Of a stretch of 6,196 bases of DNA, positions 1 to 5,573 are shown one piece after another (positions within the stretch are counted from its first letter, which is position 1; every line of letters starts with the position of its first letter). The translations under genes were made by a program, and so were the position numbers. Where the stretch lies: NCBI GenBank assembly GCA_021809225.1, contig JAKBAL010000138.1, positions 1-6,196 of the forward strand. The letters are read 5' to 3'. Source of the DNA: Pseudomonadota bacterium (GTDB lineage Bacteria; Pseudomonadota; Alphaproteobacteria; UBA9655). A model generated the notes under the pieces. That model was not told the origin of the DNA. It saw only the letters and a program-made list of their open reading frames with translations, and did no database searches.

Positions 1-2
1 GA

Positions 3-36
3 ATATGGATATGGATATGGATATGGATATGGATAT
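3..36 (+). repeat. Hexanucleotide tandem repeat (ATGGAT)n over a start codon
   Basis: The unit ATGGAT occurs five times without error from 5 to 34, with two matching bases on each side, giving about 5.7 copies. Each unit supplies an in-frame ATG and one Met-Asp pair. Because the unit is 6 bp, gain or loss of copies would not shift the frame. It would change the length of the acidic N-terminus, the number of start codons and the distance from the upstream ribosome binding site. Confidence 0.9.
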
Positions 37-337
37 AGTTACTTTAATTAACCCTTTTTTAGTGAAAGCAGAAGATGAAGAAAAATTTATGAAATTGTGG
101 AAAAAAGTTGATGATTACATGAGGACTCAAGATGGATTTATTGGCACAAAGCTACATAAAAGCATCGATAGCCGAACTAATCTTCCCCCGGCTACCTTTC
201 GATTCGTTAATGTAGCCCTATGGCAGAGTGTTGAAGCCTTTGAAAAAGCTATCTGTTCCCAGAAATTTAAAGAGAGCGCAGGAGAACTCTTGCCCTATTT
301 AGGAGGTCCTGGATTATATGAAGTTATCGTTGAGTAA
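5..337 (+). CDS. ABM-fold (antibiotic biosynthesis monooxygenase-like) small protein
   Basis: A 110-residue protein of about the usual size for single-domain ABM / dimeric alpha-beta barrel proteins. Residues 11-36 read as a first beta strand (IVTLINPFLV) followed by a helix (EEKFMKLWKKVDDYM). A DGFIGTKLHKS turn/strand follows at 43-53, then the family-typical F-x-N-V-A-L-W-x-S-x-E-A-F segment at 68-80. Family members include heme-degrading and quinone-type monooxygenases and many of unknown substrate; which one this is cannot be told from sequence. The first ten residues are five Met-Asp pairs from a hexamer repeat, so five ATG codons are in frame and any could be the start. The fold proper needs only the last (position 29). 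The upstream region and its ribosome binding site lie outside the window. The next gene on this strand is over 1 kb away, so it looks monocistronic on its 3' side. Confidence 0.8.
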   Translation: MDMDMDMDMDIVTLINPFLVKAEDEEKFMKLWKKVDDYMRTQDGFIGTKLHKSIDSRTNLPPATFRFVNVALWQSVEAFEKAICSQKFKESAGELLPYLGGPGLYEVIVE

Positions 338-363
338 AAAGCTGGAACCTTAAAACTCAAAAC

Positions 364-436
364 ACCCTCACCCGCCCTTTTGGAGGATCTCTCTCCCCAA
401 AAGGGGGGAGGTCGCTGCGAAGTAGCGAGTGAGGGT
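364..436. repeat. REP-like complex palindrome
   Basis: The outer arms ACCCTCACCCGC (364-375) and GCGAGTGAGGGT (425-436) are complementary at 11 of 12 positions. Inside are two local hairpins: CTCTCCCC/GGGGGGAG (391-398/403-410, AAAA loop, one G-T pair) and TCGCT/AGCGA (412-416/424-428). A competing pairing joins CCCTTTTGG (375-383) to CCAAAAGGG (397-405). It is GC-rich in an AT-rich spacer just after the ABM gene, the usual setting for REP/MITE-type intergenic repeats. No T-run follows, so it is not a standard intrinsic terminator. Whether other copies exist in the genome cannot be seen here. Confidence 0.6.
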
Positions 437-862
437 AAAAATGAACGTTATCGAGCTATTATTCCAAAAACTTATCCAATACACGTTACTTGGGAGGCAT
501 TTAAGCTCCCTGTTGCTAAAAAATCATTTATTTTATTATAACCGAATACAGAGATGAAATCATAAAATGATCTTAACCGAAAACAAAAGTCAAACATGAC
601 AATTACTTATCACTCGAAAACATACAAATTAAACTCTTAAAAGAGATGATTCATTGTATGAAAGTCATCAATTTTCTTCCACCAGCGGAAGCGAATCAAT
701 TCTTTCTCAAGTTATTCAATTCAGTTAATCATGGAGGATATCTGTGAGATAAGCGGACCAATTCATGCCTCATATTGATGAAGTTATCGAGTCTTTGGCG
801 AAGCAAATCCTACTGATTATTCTTTTAAGGTTTTGAAGGTTACATCGTAATTCCCATAAAAA
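437..862. other. Gene-poor spacer with decayed coding traces
   Basis: This AT-rich stretch between the palindrome and the mazG-side terminator holds no intact gene. A 38-codon ORF at 441-557 has a passable GAGG spaced 6 nt from its ATG, but its product resembles nothing I know. The only part that reads like former protein sequence is 658-850, listed separately. Confidence 0.5.
658..850 (+). pseudogene. Decayed reading frame, possibly an AlkB-type dioxygenase remnant
   Basis: Three consecutive frames each give protein-like sequence. Frame one from 658 reads MKVINFLPPAEANQFFLKLF and ends in a stop at 745-747. The next, from about 765, reads PHIDEVIESLAKQ. The last, from about 791, reads VFGEANPTDYSFKVLKVTS and stops at 848-850. 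Successive frame changes separate the pieces, as expected of an old gene with small deletions. The first piece resembles the N-terminal 'fL..eAd.lf..L' stretch of AlkB-like 2-oxoglutarate/Fe(II) oxygenases. The third piece could correspond to the strand before their catalytic HxD region, which is missing. The family guess is weak inference; the broken-frame pattern is what the sequence shows. Confidence 0.3.
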
Positions 863-905
863 AATTGCAAGTTTTTGAGGCCTAATCTCCTCTTTTCTTG
901 CAATT
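863..905 (-). terminator. Rho-independent terminator downstream of the mazG-like gene
   Basis: AATTGCAAG (863-871) and CTTGCAATT (897-905) form a perfect 9-bp stem, with a smaller GAGG/CCTC stem nested in the loop. On the minus strand the stem is followed at once by seven Ts (the A-run at 858-864). It lies about 70 bp past the stop of the mazG-like gene, in the right orientation to end that transcript. A second, weaker hairpin GCTAGG/CCTAGC (931-936/942-947, T5 loop) lies between it and the stop codon. Confidence 0.7.
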
Positions 906-974
906 ATTTTATCAAATCATGGCCAATTTTGCTAGGTTTTTCCTAGCTTCTATCATTTTTTAACGTTTGACGAG

Positions 975-1373
975 TTAATTTTCTGCGGCAATTTTACGCT
1001 TAACCTGCTGCCATAGACTTGAAAGCTCAGCTACAGATGATCCTTGAAAAGAAATGCCTTTTTCTTGTGCCATAGATTTAAGATATGAATATCGTTTTAT
1101 AAATTTCTTAAGACTTATCGCAATAGCTTCCTCGGGATTAACTTTGCAATGTCGAGCAAGACAACAACAAGCCATAAATAAATCTCCAATTTCTTCCTTT
1201 AAAGCGTGTTGTTGGGAAGGATTGATTGGTTTTTGCAGTTCTTGCAGAACTTCATTAACTTCCTCCTGTACCTTCCTCGCAGCTTCAATAGGAGAATCCC
1301 AATCAAAGCCTTCTTGAGCAGCACTTTGAGAACAAAAGTAAGCTTGCATTAAAGGTGACGGCGATTCATTCAT
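975..1373 (-). CDS. MazG-type nucleotide pyrophosphohydrolase (single domain)
   Basis: A 132-residue protein of the all-alpha NTP pyrophosphatase superfamily, which hydrolyses NTPs to NMP and pyrophosphate using Mg2+. The metal-binding pattern is complete: EEVNE at 37-41, then E-I-G-D at 61-64, followed by a K-K-F-x-x-R-Y stretch at 89-95. The opening LMQAYFCSQSAAQEGFDWDS matches the start of the second (C-terminal) domain of two-domain MazG, about 260 residues long, so this is a free-standing copy of the catalytic half. I start it at 1373 because AAAGGA sits 6 nt upstream of that ATG on the minus strand. An upstream TTG at 1397 would place this ribosome binding site inside the gene. It is a single-gene unit followed by a terminator at 863-905. 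The precise substrate (house-cleaning of non-canonical dNTPs, or ppGpp-related) is not decidable. Confidence 0.85.
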   Translation of the reverse strand: MNESPSPLMQAYFCSQSAAQEGFDWDSPIEAARKVQEEVNEVLQELQKPINPSQQHALKEEIGDLFMACCCLARHCKVNPEEAIAISLKKFIKRYSYLKSMAQEKGISFQGSSVAELSSLWQQVKRKIAAEN

Positions 1374-1399
1374 GGCAAATCCTTTCGTACAACTCAAAA

Positions 1400-1502
1400 C
1401 AGATAGTCAAGTTAACCTAATGGTATGGGCCTGCCTCGTTGGTCTCATTAAGCTGAGAGATATTCGGGCTCAAAGGCTCCAAAATAACAAAAAGAGGTCC
1501 AC
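1400..1502 (+). other. Possible left end of an IS110 relic, overlapping the mazG-like 5' region
   Basis: About 100 bp between the mazG-like start and the IS110 transposase fossil. A small hairpin TCTCA-ttaagc-TGAGA and direct GGGCTC/AGGCTC motifs are visible. In the IS110 group the non-coding left end just before the transposase encodes the bridge RNA, so part of this stretch may be its remnant. The mazG-like promoter must also lie here. No element boundary can be fixed from one copy. Confidence 0.25.
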
Positions 1503-1565
1503 ATGGAAATAAAAGCATTAGGAATTGATCTTGGCAAGAACTGGTTTCAACTTCATGGGGTTGAT
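1503..1565 (+). pseudogene. 5' fragment of IS110-family transposase
   Basis: The first 21 codons read MEIKALGIDLGKNWFQLHGVD, the hallmark N-terminus of IS110-family DEDD transposases (RuvC-like fold, with the first catalytic Asp in GIDLGK). An AGAGG ribosome binding site lies 5 nt before the ATG. Similarity stops after HGVD. The frame stays open to 1685 only because it runs antisense into rlmB, so the remaining ~300 residues of the enzyme are missing. The fragment ends about 12 bp from the rlmB stop codon on the opposite strand, so the element was truncated in, or deleted up to, the rlmB 3' boundary. It is non-functional as a transposase. Confidence 0.7.
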
Positions 1566-1576
1566 TATTTTAAATT

Positions 1577-2302
1577 TTACACCCTGACTAACTCATACAG
1601 GGCTAACGCCAAGGCCACAGACACGTTTAAGGTTGGAAACGTGGGATCTGTGGAGAGTTTCACGAGGAAGTCACATTTTTCTTGAGTCAGATGGCGCAGT
1701 CCTACTCCTTCTGCTCCCATAACAAGGGCAATCTTACCAGGCACATCAGCTTGGGAAAGTACTTTCGGAGCTCTCTCATCAAGGCCTATGGTCCAAAATC
1801 CTTTTGTCTTAAGCTCGTCCAATGTCCGAGCAAGATTTGTAACTTTCCAGACAGGTAAATGCTCAAGTGCTCCCGAAGCCGCTTTTGCCAAAACGCCACT
1901 TAAAGGAGGCGCATGGTGTTCAGTCATCACAACACCAAAAGCTTGTAAAGCTCGTGCTGTTCTTAAGATAGCGCCCACATTATGAGGATCGGTCACTTGA
2001 TCTAAAATTACCAGAACGCCCTTCTCTTTTTGGCACAAGTCTTCAAAAGAAGGTTCGGGGAGAGGAGAAACTTCCATAGCAATGCCTTGGTGTACAGCTC
2101 CTTCTGGCAACAGGCGAGAGAGAGCCGCTGAATCAATACATTCACTTTTACAAGAGGGAGAAAGGTCTTTTGCCAAGGACTCCGTCATAAACAGACGAAA
2201 ACAGTGCCGCTGAGGATTTTCAAGTGCGGCTCTACAAGGATGAATTCCCCACAACCAAAGACGGGATGAATCTTGAGGAGATCGTTGAAACCGTTTCGCC
2301 AT
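1577..2302 (-). CDS. rlmB: 23S rRNA (guanosine-2251-2'-O)-methyltransferase, SpoU/TrmH family
   Basis: A 241-residue SPOUT methyltransferase that transfers a methyl group from S-adenosylmethionine to a ribose 2'-OH, in this subfamily normally G2251 in the 23S P-loop. The N-terminal ~75 residues are the substrate-binding domain (LWLWGIHPCRAALENP at 15-30). The knotted catalytic domain carries all three SpoU motifs. Motif 1 is LDQVTDPHNVGAILRTA (100-116, N108 and R114). Motif 2 is IALVMGAEGVGL (191-202). Motif 3 is PTLNVSVALALALYEL (223-238). Length agrees with RlmB. The start ATG overlaps the ridA stop as TAATG, so translation is probably coupled; its own Shine-Dalgarno is weak. A related TrmH-type methyltransferase with another RNA target is the main alternative. 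The 3' end abuts the IS110 fossil and shows no obvious terminator. Confidence 0.9.
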   Translation of the reverse strand: MAKRFQRSPQDSSRLWLWGIHPCRAALENPQRHCFRLFMTESLAKDLSPSCKSECIDSAALSRLLPEGAVHQGIAMEVSPLPEPSFEDLCQKEKGVLVILDQVTDPHNVGAILRTARALQAFGVVMTEHHAPPLSGVLAKAASGALEHLPVWKVTNLARTLDELKTKGFWTIGLDERAPKVLSQADVPGKIALVMGAEGVGLRHLTQEKCDFLVKLSTDPTFPTLNVSVALALALYELVRV

Positions 2303-2763
2303 TATTCTTTAACGACAAAAAGAGCTTCAACTTCGATAGCTACGCCGAAAGGAAGTCCGCTAACTCCCACAGCTGCTCGTGCGTGTTGACCCACTTCTCC
2401 AAAAAGATCCACCATAAGATCAGAAGCACCATTGAGGATTTTTGCATGGTCTTTAAAAGTGGGGGTTGCATTCACAAATCCGCCGAGACGTACGCACCGT
2501 ACAACTCGGTTTAAGTCGTTTTCACATGCTACTTTTAACTGGGCAAGAATGTTAAGGGCACAGAGGCGAGCGGCGGCTTGACCGTCTTCACTTGTAAGAT
2601 CGTGATCAATCTTGCCAAGATATTTCAGCTCTCCATTCCAAGAGGGAAGTTGGCCAGAAATAAAGACAAAGGACCCTACTTTCACAAAAGGAGCATAGTT
2701 TGCAGCAGAAGCAGGCGGTAAAGGTAATACAATCTTAAGTTTTTGAAGACGAGATTCGATCAT
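2302..2763 (-). CDS. RidA/YjgF-family protein (enamine/imine deaminase type)
   Basis: A 153-residue protein of the RidA (YjgF/YER057c/UK114) superfamily, whose founding members hydrolyse reactive 2-aminoacrylate and related imines and so protect PLP enzymes; they act as cytosolic trimers. Seen here: ANYAPFVKVGSFVFISGQLP (21-40), GQAAARLCALNILAQLK (61-77), VVRCVRLGGFVNATPTF (87-103), and the C-terminal HARAAVGVSGLP (127-138). R129 in that last segment fits the active-site arginine of deaminating members. The longer N-terminus and the NGASDLMVDLFGE segment place it in the ~150-residue subfamily common in alphaproteobacteria rather than the ~128-residue RidA proper, so I give no symbol. The ATG at 2763 follows AAAGGA at 7 nt. 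It is the first gene of a two-gene unit with rlmB and is divergent from rpsD. A stem-loop lies directly before its ribosome binding site. Confidence 0.9.
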   Translation of the reverse strand: MIESRLQKLKIVLPLPPASAANYAPFVKVGSFVFISGQLPSWNGELKYLGKIDHDLTSEDGQAAARLCALNILAQLKVACENDLNRVVRCVRLGGFVNATPTFKDHAKILNGASDLMVDLFGEVGQHARAAVGVSGLPFGVAIEVEALFVVKE

Positions 2764-2776
2764 GATATGTTCCTTT

Positions 2777-2813
2777 AGCTTTGAGGATTATGAATTATTA
2801 TCCTCAGTTAGCT
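2777..2813 (-). promoter_or_regulatory. Stem-loop abutting the ridA-family gene's ribosome binding site
   Basis: TGAGGAT (2782-2788) pairs with ATCCTCA (2800-2806), and AGCT (2777-2780) with AGCT (2810-2813) after a two-base bulge, giving roughly 12 pairs. The base of the stem directly touches the AAAGGA Shine-Dalgarno (2771-2776 on the minus strand). It could be an operator palindrome or an mRNA structure affecting translation. No T-run follows, so it is not a terminator. Confidence 0.4.
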
Positions 2814-2922
2814 TCTTCCCTAAAAACTTCATTCAAGGTATACTCTTTTTCTTCGTGTTTAGAAAGATTCTTTAAAATTTGTTTCCATGATCGATCTTAT
2901 CGCATCTTCCTATGAAAACGAT

Positions 2923-2950
2923 TTGACAAGTGCTTTTGATTAATTATAGT
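2923..2950 (+). promoter_or_regulatory. Sigma70-type promoter of rpsD
   Basis: A perfect -35 TTGACA (2923-2928) and -10 TATAGT (2945-2950) are separated by 16 bp, upstream of the S4 gene. The predicted start near 2957 would give a leader of about 33 nt. AAGGA at 2976-2980 lies 9 nt before the rpsD ATG. No comparably good promoter was found for the divergent ridA-family gene; a TATACC (2842-2837, minus) has only a poor -35. Confidence 0.75.
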
Positions 2951-2989
2951 CTCCCACATATATTTATTTTTCCCAAAGGACGCTTTTGA

Positions 2990-3604
2990 ATGACAAAACG
3001 AATTGAAGCAAAGCATAAAATTGATCGACGCTTAGGAGTTAATCTATGGGGTCGCCCAAAAAGCCCTCTTAATGCCCGTGCTTATGGTCCAGGTCAGCAT
3101 GGCCAGCGTCGTTCTAAGCCTTCAGATTATGGACTTCAGCTTACAGCGAAGCAGAAATTAAAAGGATATTATGGAAATATCACAGAAAGACAGTTTCGAC
3201 GACTTTATGCAGAAGCCGTTCGTCGACGGGGTGATACGGGTGAGAATCTCATTGGGCTTTTGGAATCTCGGTTGGATGCGATTATCTATCGTATGAAGTT
3301 CGTTCCCACTGTTTTTGCGGCGCGGCAATTCGTAAACCATGGACATATCCTTGTGAATGGCAAGCGAGTAAACATCCCCTCTTATCTTTCAAAGCCAGGT
3401 GATATTATTGAAATTCGTCAAAAGTCTAAGGAAATACCTATTGTTTTAGAAGCTGCTCAATTAGCAGAGCGTGATGTTCCAGATTATCTTGAGGTTGATC
3501 ATAAAGCAATGAAGGGAACTTACGTACGTACACCAACTCTTTTAGAAGTTCCCTACCCTGTTCAAATGGAACCCAATCTTGTTGTTGAGTTTTACTCTCG
3601 ATAA
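2990..3604 (+). CDS. rpsD: 30S ribosomal protein S4
   Basis: A 204-residue S4, the usual length. It binds the 5' domain of 16S rRNA and nucleates 30S assembly. The N-terminal part reads [20 protein letters not shown] and [10 protein letters not shown], and [14 protein letters not shown] lies at 50-63. The S4 RNA-binding domain spans about 94-157, with [20 protein letters not shown] and [17 protein letters not shown]. The C-terminus [12 protein letters not shown] is typical. No N-terminal Cys cluster is present, so this is a zinc-free S4. In many bacteria rpsD sits in the alpha operon with rpsK and rpoA; here it stands alone, as in many alphaproteobacteria. It has its own strong promoter and a ribosome binding site 9 nt from the ATG. 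Any S4 autoregulatory site would have to be in a very short leader; none is evident. Confidence 0.98.
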   Translation: MTKRIEAKHKIDRRLGVNLWGRPKSPLNARAYGPGQHGQRRSKPSDYGLQLTAKQKLKGYYGNITERQFRRLYAEAVRRRGDTGENLIGLLESRLDAIIYRMKFVPTVFAARQFVNHGHILVNGKRVNIPSYLSKPGDIIEIRQKSKEIPIVLEAAQLAERDVPDYLEVDHKAMKGTYVRTPTLLEVPYPVQMEPNLVVEFYSR

Positions 3605-3640
3605 TTCTTTGAAAGGGTCCTTATTTCTTTTTCCCTTCTA

Positions 3641-3716
<76 letters not shown>

Positions 3717-3843
3717 GAAAAATCAATAACTTAGCAAGGGGATAAAAATTTATAAACCTTCTAGGTAAGCACATGGCAAGCAAATTTTAAAAAGTCATAA
3801 AACTTACATCTTCCCTAATTCCCCTCTAAATTTTTTTCCAAGG

Positions 3844-4047
3844 TCATTTAAAATTAAAAGAGCGGCTAACTTGATTGGAAACGCTGGTGTTAACTTTGAT
3901 GAAAGTAGCGTATGAATTAAAAAGGAGGCTGTTGTAGTCTCTGGATAAGAATTTTGCGTAACCTTCGTATCGTCGTAAGAGTAAATTTGCAGCTCCTATT
4001 TGGTAATAGCGAGAAGACTTAATTAACTGAAAATTATTGGTATTTCT
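3844..4047 (-). pseudogene. Start-less open frame, possible gene remnant
   Basis: Minus-strand codons run without a stop for 67 residues and end in TGA at 3846-3844. The translation includes SSRYYQIGAANLLLRRYEGY, then AKFLSRDYNSLLFNSYATF and a Ser/Asn-rich tail. The composition is protein-like, but there is no ATG, GTG or TTG anywhere in the frame. I do not recognise a family. It may be the 3' end of a decayed gene or chance openness. Confidence 0.2.
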
Positions 4048-4141
4048 TCAAAAAAATTATTGTGAGAAAATTTAATGTCACACTGCTGAGTCTTTATTTA
4101 ATACAAACACACAACCTATTGCCGTAATTATATGTTATTGA

Positions 4142-4201
4142 TTTTATTTTAGGAGCATGATTAAATTTGAAAATTAAGATCAGCAAAAACCTAAAATAAA
4201 A
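4142..4201 (+). repeat. 12-bp perfect inverted repeat upstream of the membrane protein gene
   Basis: TTTTATTTTAGG (4142-4153) and CCTAAAATAAAA (4190-4201) are exact complements separated by 36 bp, ending 32 bp before the downstream ATG. It could be an operator or a leader hairpin. The AT-rich composition weakens the case, but the GG/CC at the loop side is not explained by composition alone. Confidence 0.45.
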
Positions 4202-4233
4202 AATAAGGAACTACATCTCTTAGTTTAAAAAAT

Positions 4234-4638
4234 ATGCGCAACATGACTACCTTTAAAGCACTAATCGTTTGTATTGGGCTTATTTTAAGTCTTATTTACC
4301 TTACCTTTTCTTATATACAAACCTCTAAAAATATACACAACAAAAACGAAGCTTTATTTCTACAAACCCAAGAGGAAATTATAGAAGCTTTAGTGCAGTT
4401 TCAACGCTATTTAAATTTAATAGAATCTAGATTATACGACTCATTCCGCGATAATACCTCTATTCATGAGATTCTTTCCTTAAGAGCGGAGCATTTCATA
4501 GACAGTAGATTTCCCGAGATTATTACTCTTGCTTATATTTCAGCTAAAGAACCTACAACTTCTTATTCAAAATATGGCAAAACTGTCTTTAATGTTGATG
4601 CCCCGCAAAAAGAAAATTTGTCAAGCCCCCGAGAGTAG
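4234..4638 (+). CDS. Membrane-anchored (possibly sensor-type) protein, truncated by IS insertion
   Basis: 134 residues remain. A short N-in segment is followed by one hydrophobic helix at about 9-28 (ALIVCIGLILSLIYLTFSYI). Then comes a mostly helical, charged region at 33-95 and a mixed alpha/beta stretch ending in KYGKTVFNVDAPQKEN at about residue 128. This is the arrangement at the front of periplasmic-sensing signal proteins such as histidine kinases or diguanylate cyclases, but no output domain survives, so the role is inference. Native sequence ends at 4617/4618; the last seven codons (LSSPRE region) and the TAG lie in IS DNA. There is no good Shine-Dalgarno: AAGGA at 4205-4209 is 24 nt away. 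An ATG at 4243 is an alternative start. Confidence 0.5.
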   Translation: MRNMTTFKALIVCIGLILSLIYLTFSYIQTSKNIHNKNEALFLQTQEEIIEALVQFQRYLNLIESRLYDSFRDNTSIHEILSLRAEHFIDSRFPEIITLAYISAKEPTTSYSKYGKTVFNVDAPQKENLSSPRE

Positions 4639-4658
4639 GTCCAAAAGAAATCTCGTAG
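4619..4658 (+). repeat. IS3 element terminal inverted repeat, transposase 3' side (IRR)
   Basis: 40 bp, starting TGTCAAGCCCCCGAGAG and ending ATCTCGTAG. It matches the other end at about three quarters of positions with one gap. The best blocks are TGTC, GCCCCCG, AGGTCCA and AATCTCGTAG. CGTAGTGAG at 4654-4662 recurs at 4699-4707 just inside. Confidence 0.85.
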
Positions 4659-4687
4659 TGAGGAATAAAGAGCTTGCGAGCGCGCTT

Positions 4688-5512
4688 TCAAATAGCGCCG
4701 TAGTGAGCGAGCTCATAGGGTTTGATTTTGAAGCGAATAAGAGGAGATGGAGGACGATACCCTAGGCTAGAGTGAGGTCTTATGTGGTTATACTCATTAA
4801 CCCATTGAGCTATGATCACTCGAGCTTCCTTGAGAGTGTGAAAATACTCAAGATTTAAGCATTCGTCTCTGAGACTTCCGTTAAAGCGCTCGTTAAATCC
4901 ATTCTCCCAAGGAGACCCAGGTTCAATATACGCTGTTTTTACTCCCAGGTCTTTTAACCATTTTTGAAGAGGATGAGCGGTAAATTCACTTCCATTATCG
5001 CTCCTTATATAATCTGGGAGCCCTTTTGTAAGGAAAAGAGTGCTCAGAGCATCTAAGACATCATTACTCTTAAGCTGATAATCCACACGAATTGTAAGGC
5101 ATTCTCGAGTATATTCATCAATCACGGTCAGCATCCTGATTTTCTTTCCATTGCTTAAGCGATCAGAGACAAAGTCATAACTCCAGACATGATTTGGATA
5201 AAGAGGACGGAGACGAATGCAGGATCCATCATTGAGATAAAGACGCTTTCTTTTAGGCTGTTTTGTGGGGACTTTCAGACTCTGCTCTCTCCAAATACGC
5301 TCAACTCGTTTATGATTGATCCTCCAGCCTTCAGCTTGAAGAAGAGCTGTAATTCTTCTATAGCCATAACGACCATACTTTTGAGCCAGGCGGATAATAT
5401 CCTCGGTGAGAGCTTCCTCATCGTCTCCCCTCTTAAGAGGACGACGAATCGTCGATCGATGAACCCCAAGCGTTGAACAAGCATGGCGTTCAGAAACACC
5501 ATACCTTTGCAT
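4688..5512 (-). CDS. IS3-family transposase OrfB (catalytic, DDE integrase)
   Basis: 274 residues from the first ATG. A helix-turn-helix-like region covers about 36-82 ([20 protein letters not shown]). The retroviral-integrase-type core follows with the triad D113 (WSYDF), D172 (RSDNGSEF) and E208 ([10 protein letters not shown]). The 35 residues between the second D and E give the IS3 DD(35)E spacing. The C-terminal [21 protein letters not shown] is also typical. The frame is open upstream of its ATG to 5554, adding [14 protein letters not shown], which matches the usual OrfA-OrfB joint. There is no Shine-Dalgarno before the ATG. The working enzyme is therefore most likely the 380-residue OrfAB fusion made by -1 frameshifting (92 residues of OrfA plus 288 of the OrfB frame). 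All catalytic residues are present. Confidence 0.95.
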   Translation of the reverse strand: MQRYGVSERHACSTLGVHRSTIRRPLKRGDDEEALTEDIIRLAQKYGRYGYRRITALLQAEGWRINHKRVERIWREQSLKVPTKQPKRKRLYLNDGSCIRLRPLYPNHVWSYDFVSDRLSNGKKIRMLTVIDEYTRECLTIRVDYQLKSNDVLDALSTLFLTKGLPDYIRSDNGSEFTAHPLQKWLKDLGVKTAYIEPGSPWENGFNERFNGSLRDECLNLEYFHTLKEARVIIAQWVNEYNHIRPHSSLGYRPPSPLIRFKIKPYELAHYGAI

Positions 5513-5538
5513 TGCATTTGTTATATAAAACAGGCGGC

Positions 5539-5573
5539 GCTTGGGGCAAGCTACTTTCCCTGAACAACCTCCT
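5539..5573 (-). promoter_or_regulatory. Programmed -1 frameshift signal in the IS3 transposase
   Basis: On the minus strand the orfA end reads CAG GGA AAG TAG, containing the heptamer G GGA AAG (5560-5554) of the classic X XXY YYZ form directly before the stop. Slippage gives GGG AAA and continues into the orfB frame. AGGAGG (5573-5568) lies 7 nt upstream of the heptamer, as in the dnaX and IS911 stimulators. A short GCTTG-CCC-CAAGC hairpin (5551-5539) starts 2 nt after it. Confidence 0.8.

Larger units (their letters stand above)
3717..4233. other. AT-rich spacer without a recognisable gene
   Basis: 517 bp between the tRNA and the membrane protein. It contains a 67-codon start-less open frame on the minus strand (3844-4047) and a 12-bp inverted repeat near 4142-4201, each listed separately. 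A weak -35/-10 pair for the downstream gene (TTGCCG at 4119-4124, TTTTAT at 4142-4147, 17-bp gap) is possible. I see no clear terminator for the tRNA and no RNA gene. Confidence 0.6.

Noticed and set aside
441..557. 38-codon ORF with a passable GAGG upstream
   Set aside because: Unrecognisable product; the GAGG belongs to the palindrome arm. Left out for lack of support.
1566..1685. Continuation of the IS110 frame past HGVD
   Set aside because: From 1577 it is antisense to the conserved 3' end of rlmB and has no IS110 similarity.
2224..2514. 96-codon plus-strand ORF across the ridA/rlmB joint
   Set aside because: Antisense to two clearly conserved genes, low-complexity translation, no ribosome binding site.
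3521..3530. Palindrome TACGTACGTA
   Set aside because: Inside the rpsD coding sequence and explained by the codons for Tyr-Val-Arg-Thr; no sign of function.
3605..3640. AAGGG/CCCTT hairpin between rpsD and the tRNA as a terminator
   Set aside because: Five weak pairs with a long loop and no T-run after it; more likely a processing spacer.
4061..4082. TGTGA...TCACA, reminiscent of a CRP site
   Set aside because: The half-sites are 12 bp apart instead of 6, and an AT-rich spacer yields such 5-bp pairs by chance.
4157..4177. Six-codon ORF after AGGAG inside the 12-bp inverted repeat
   Set aside because: Only one base separates AGGAG from the ATG, too close for initiation; the AGG is explained by the repeat arm.
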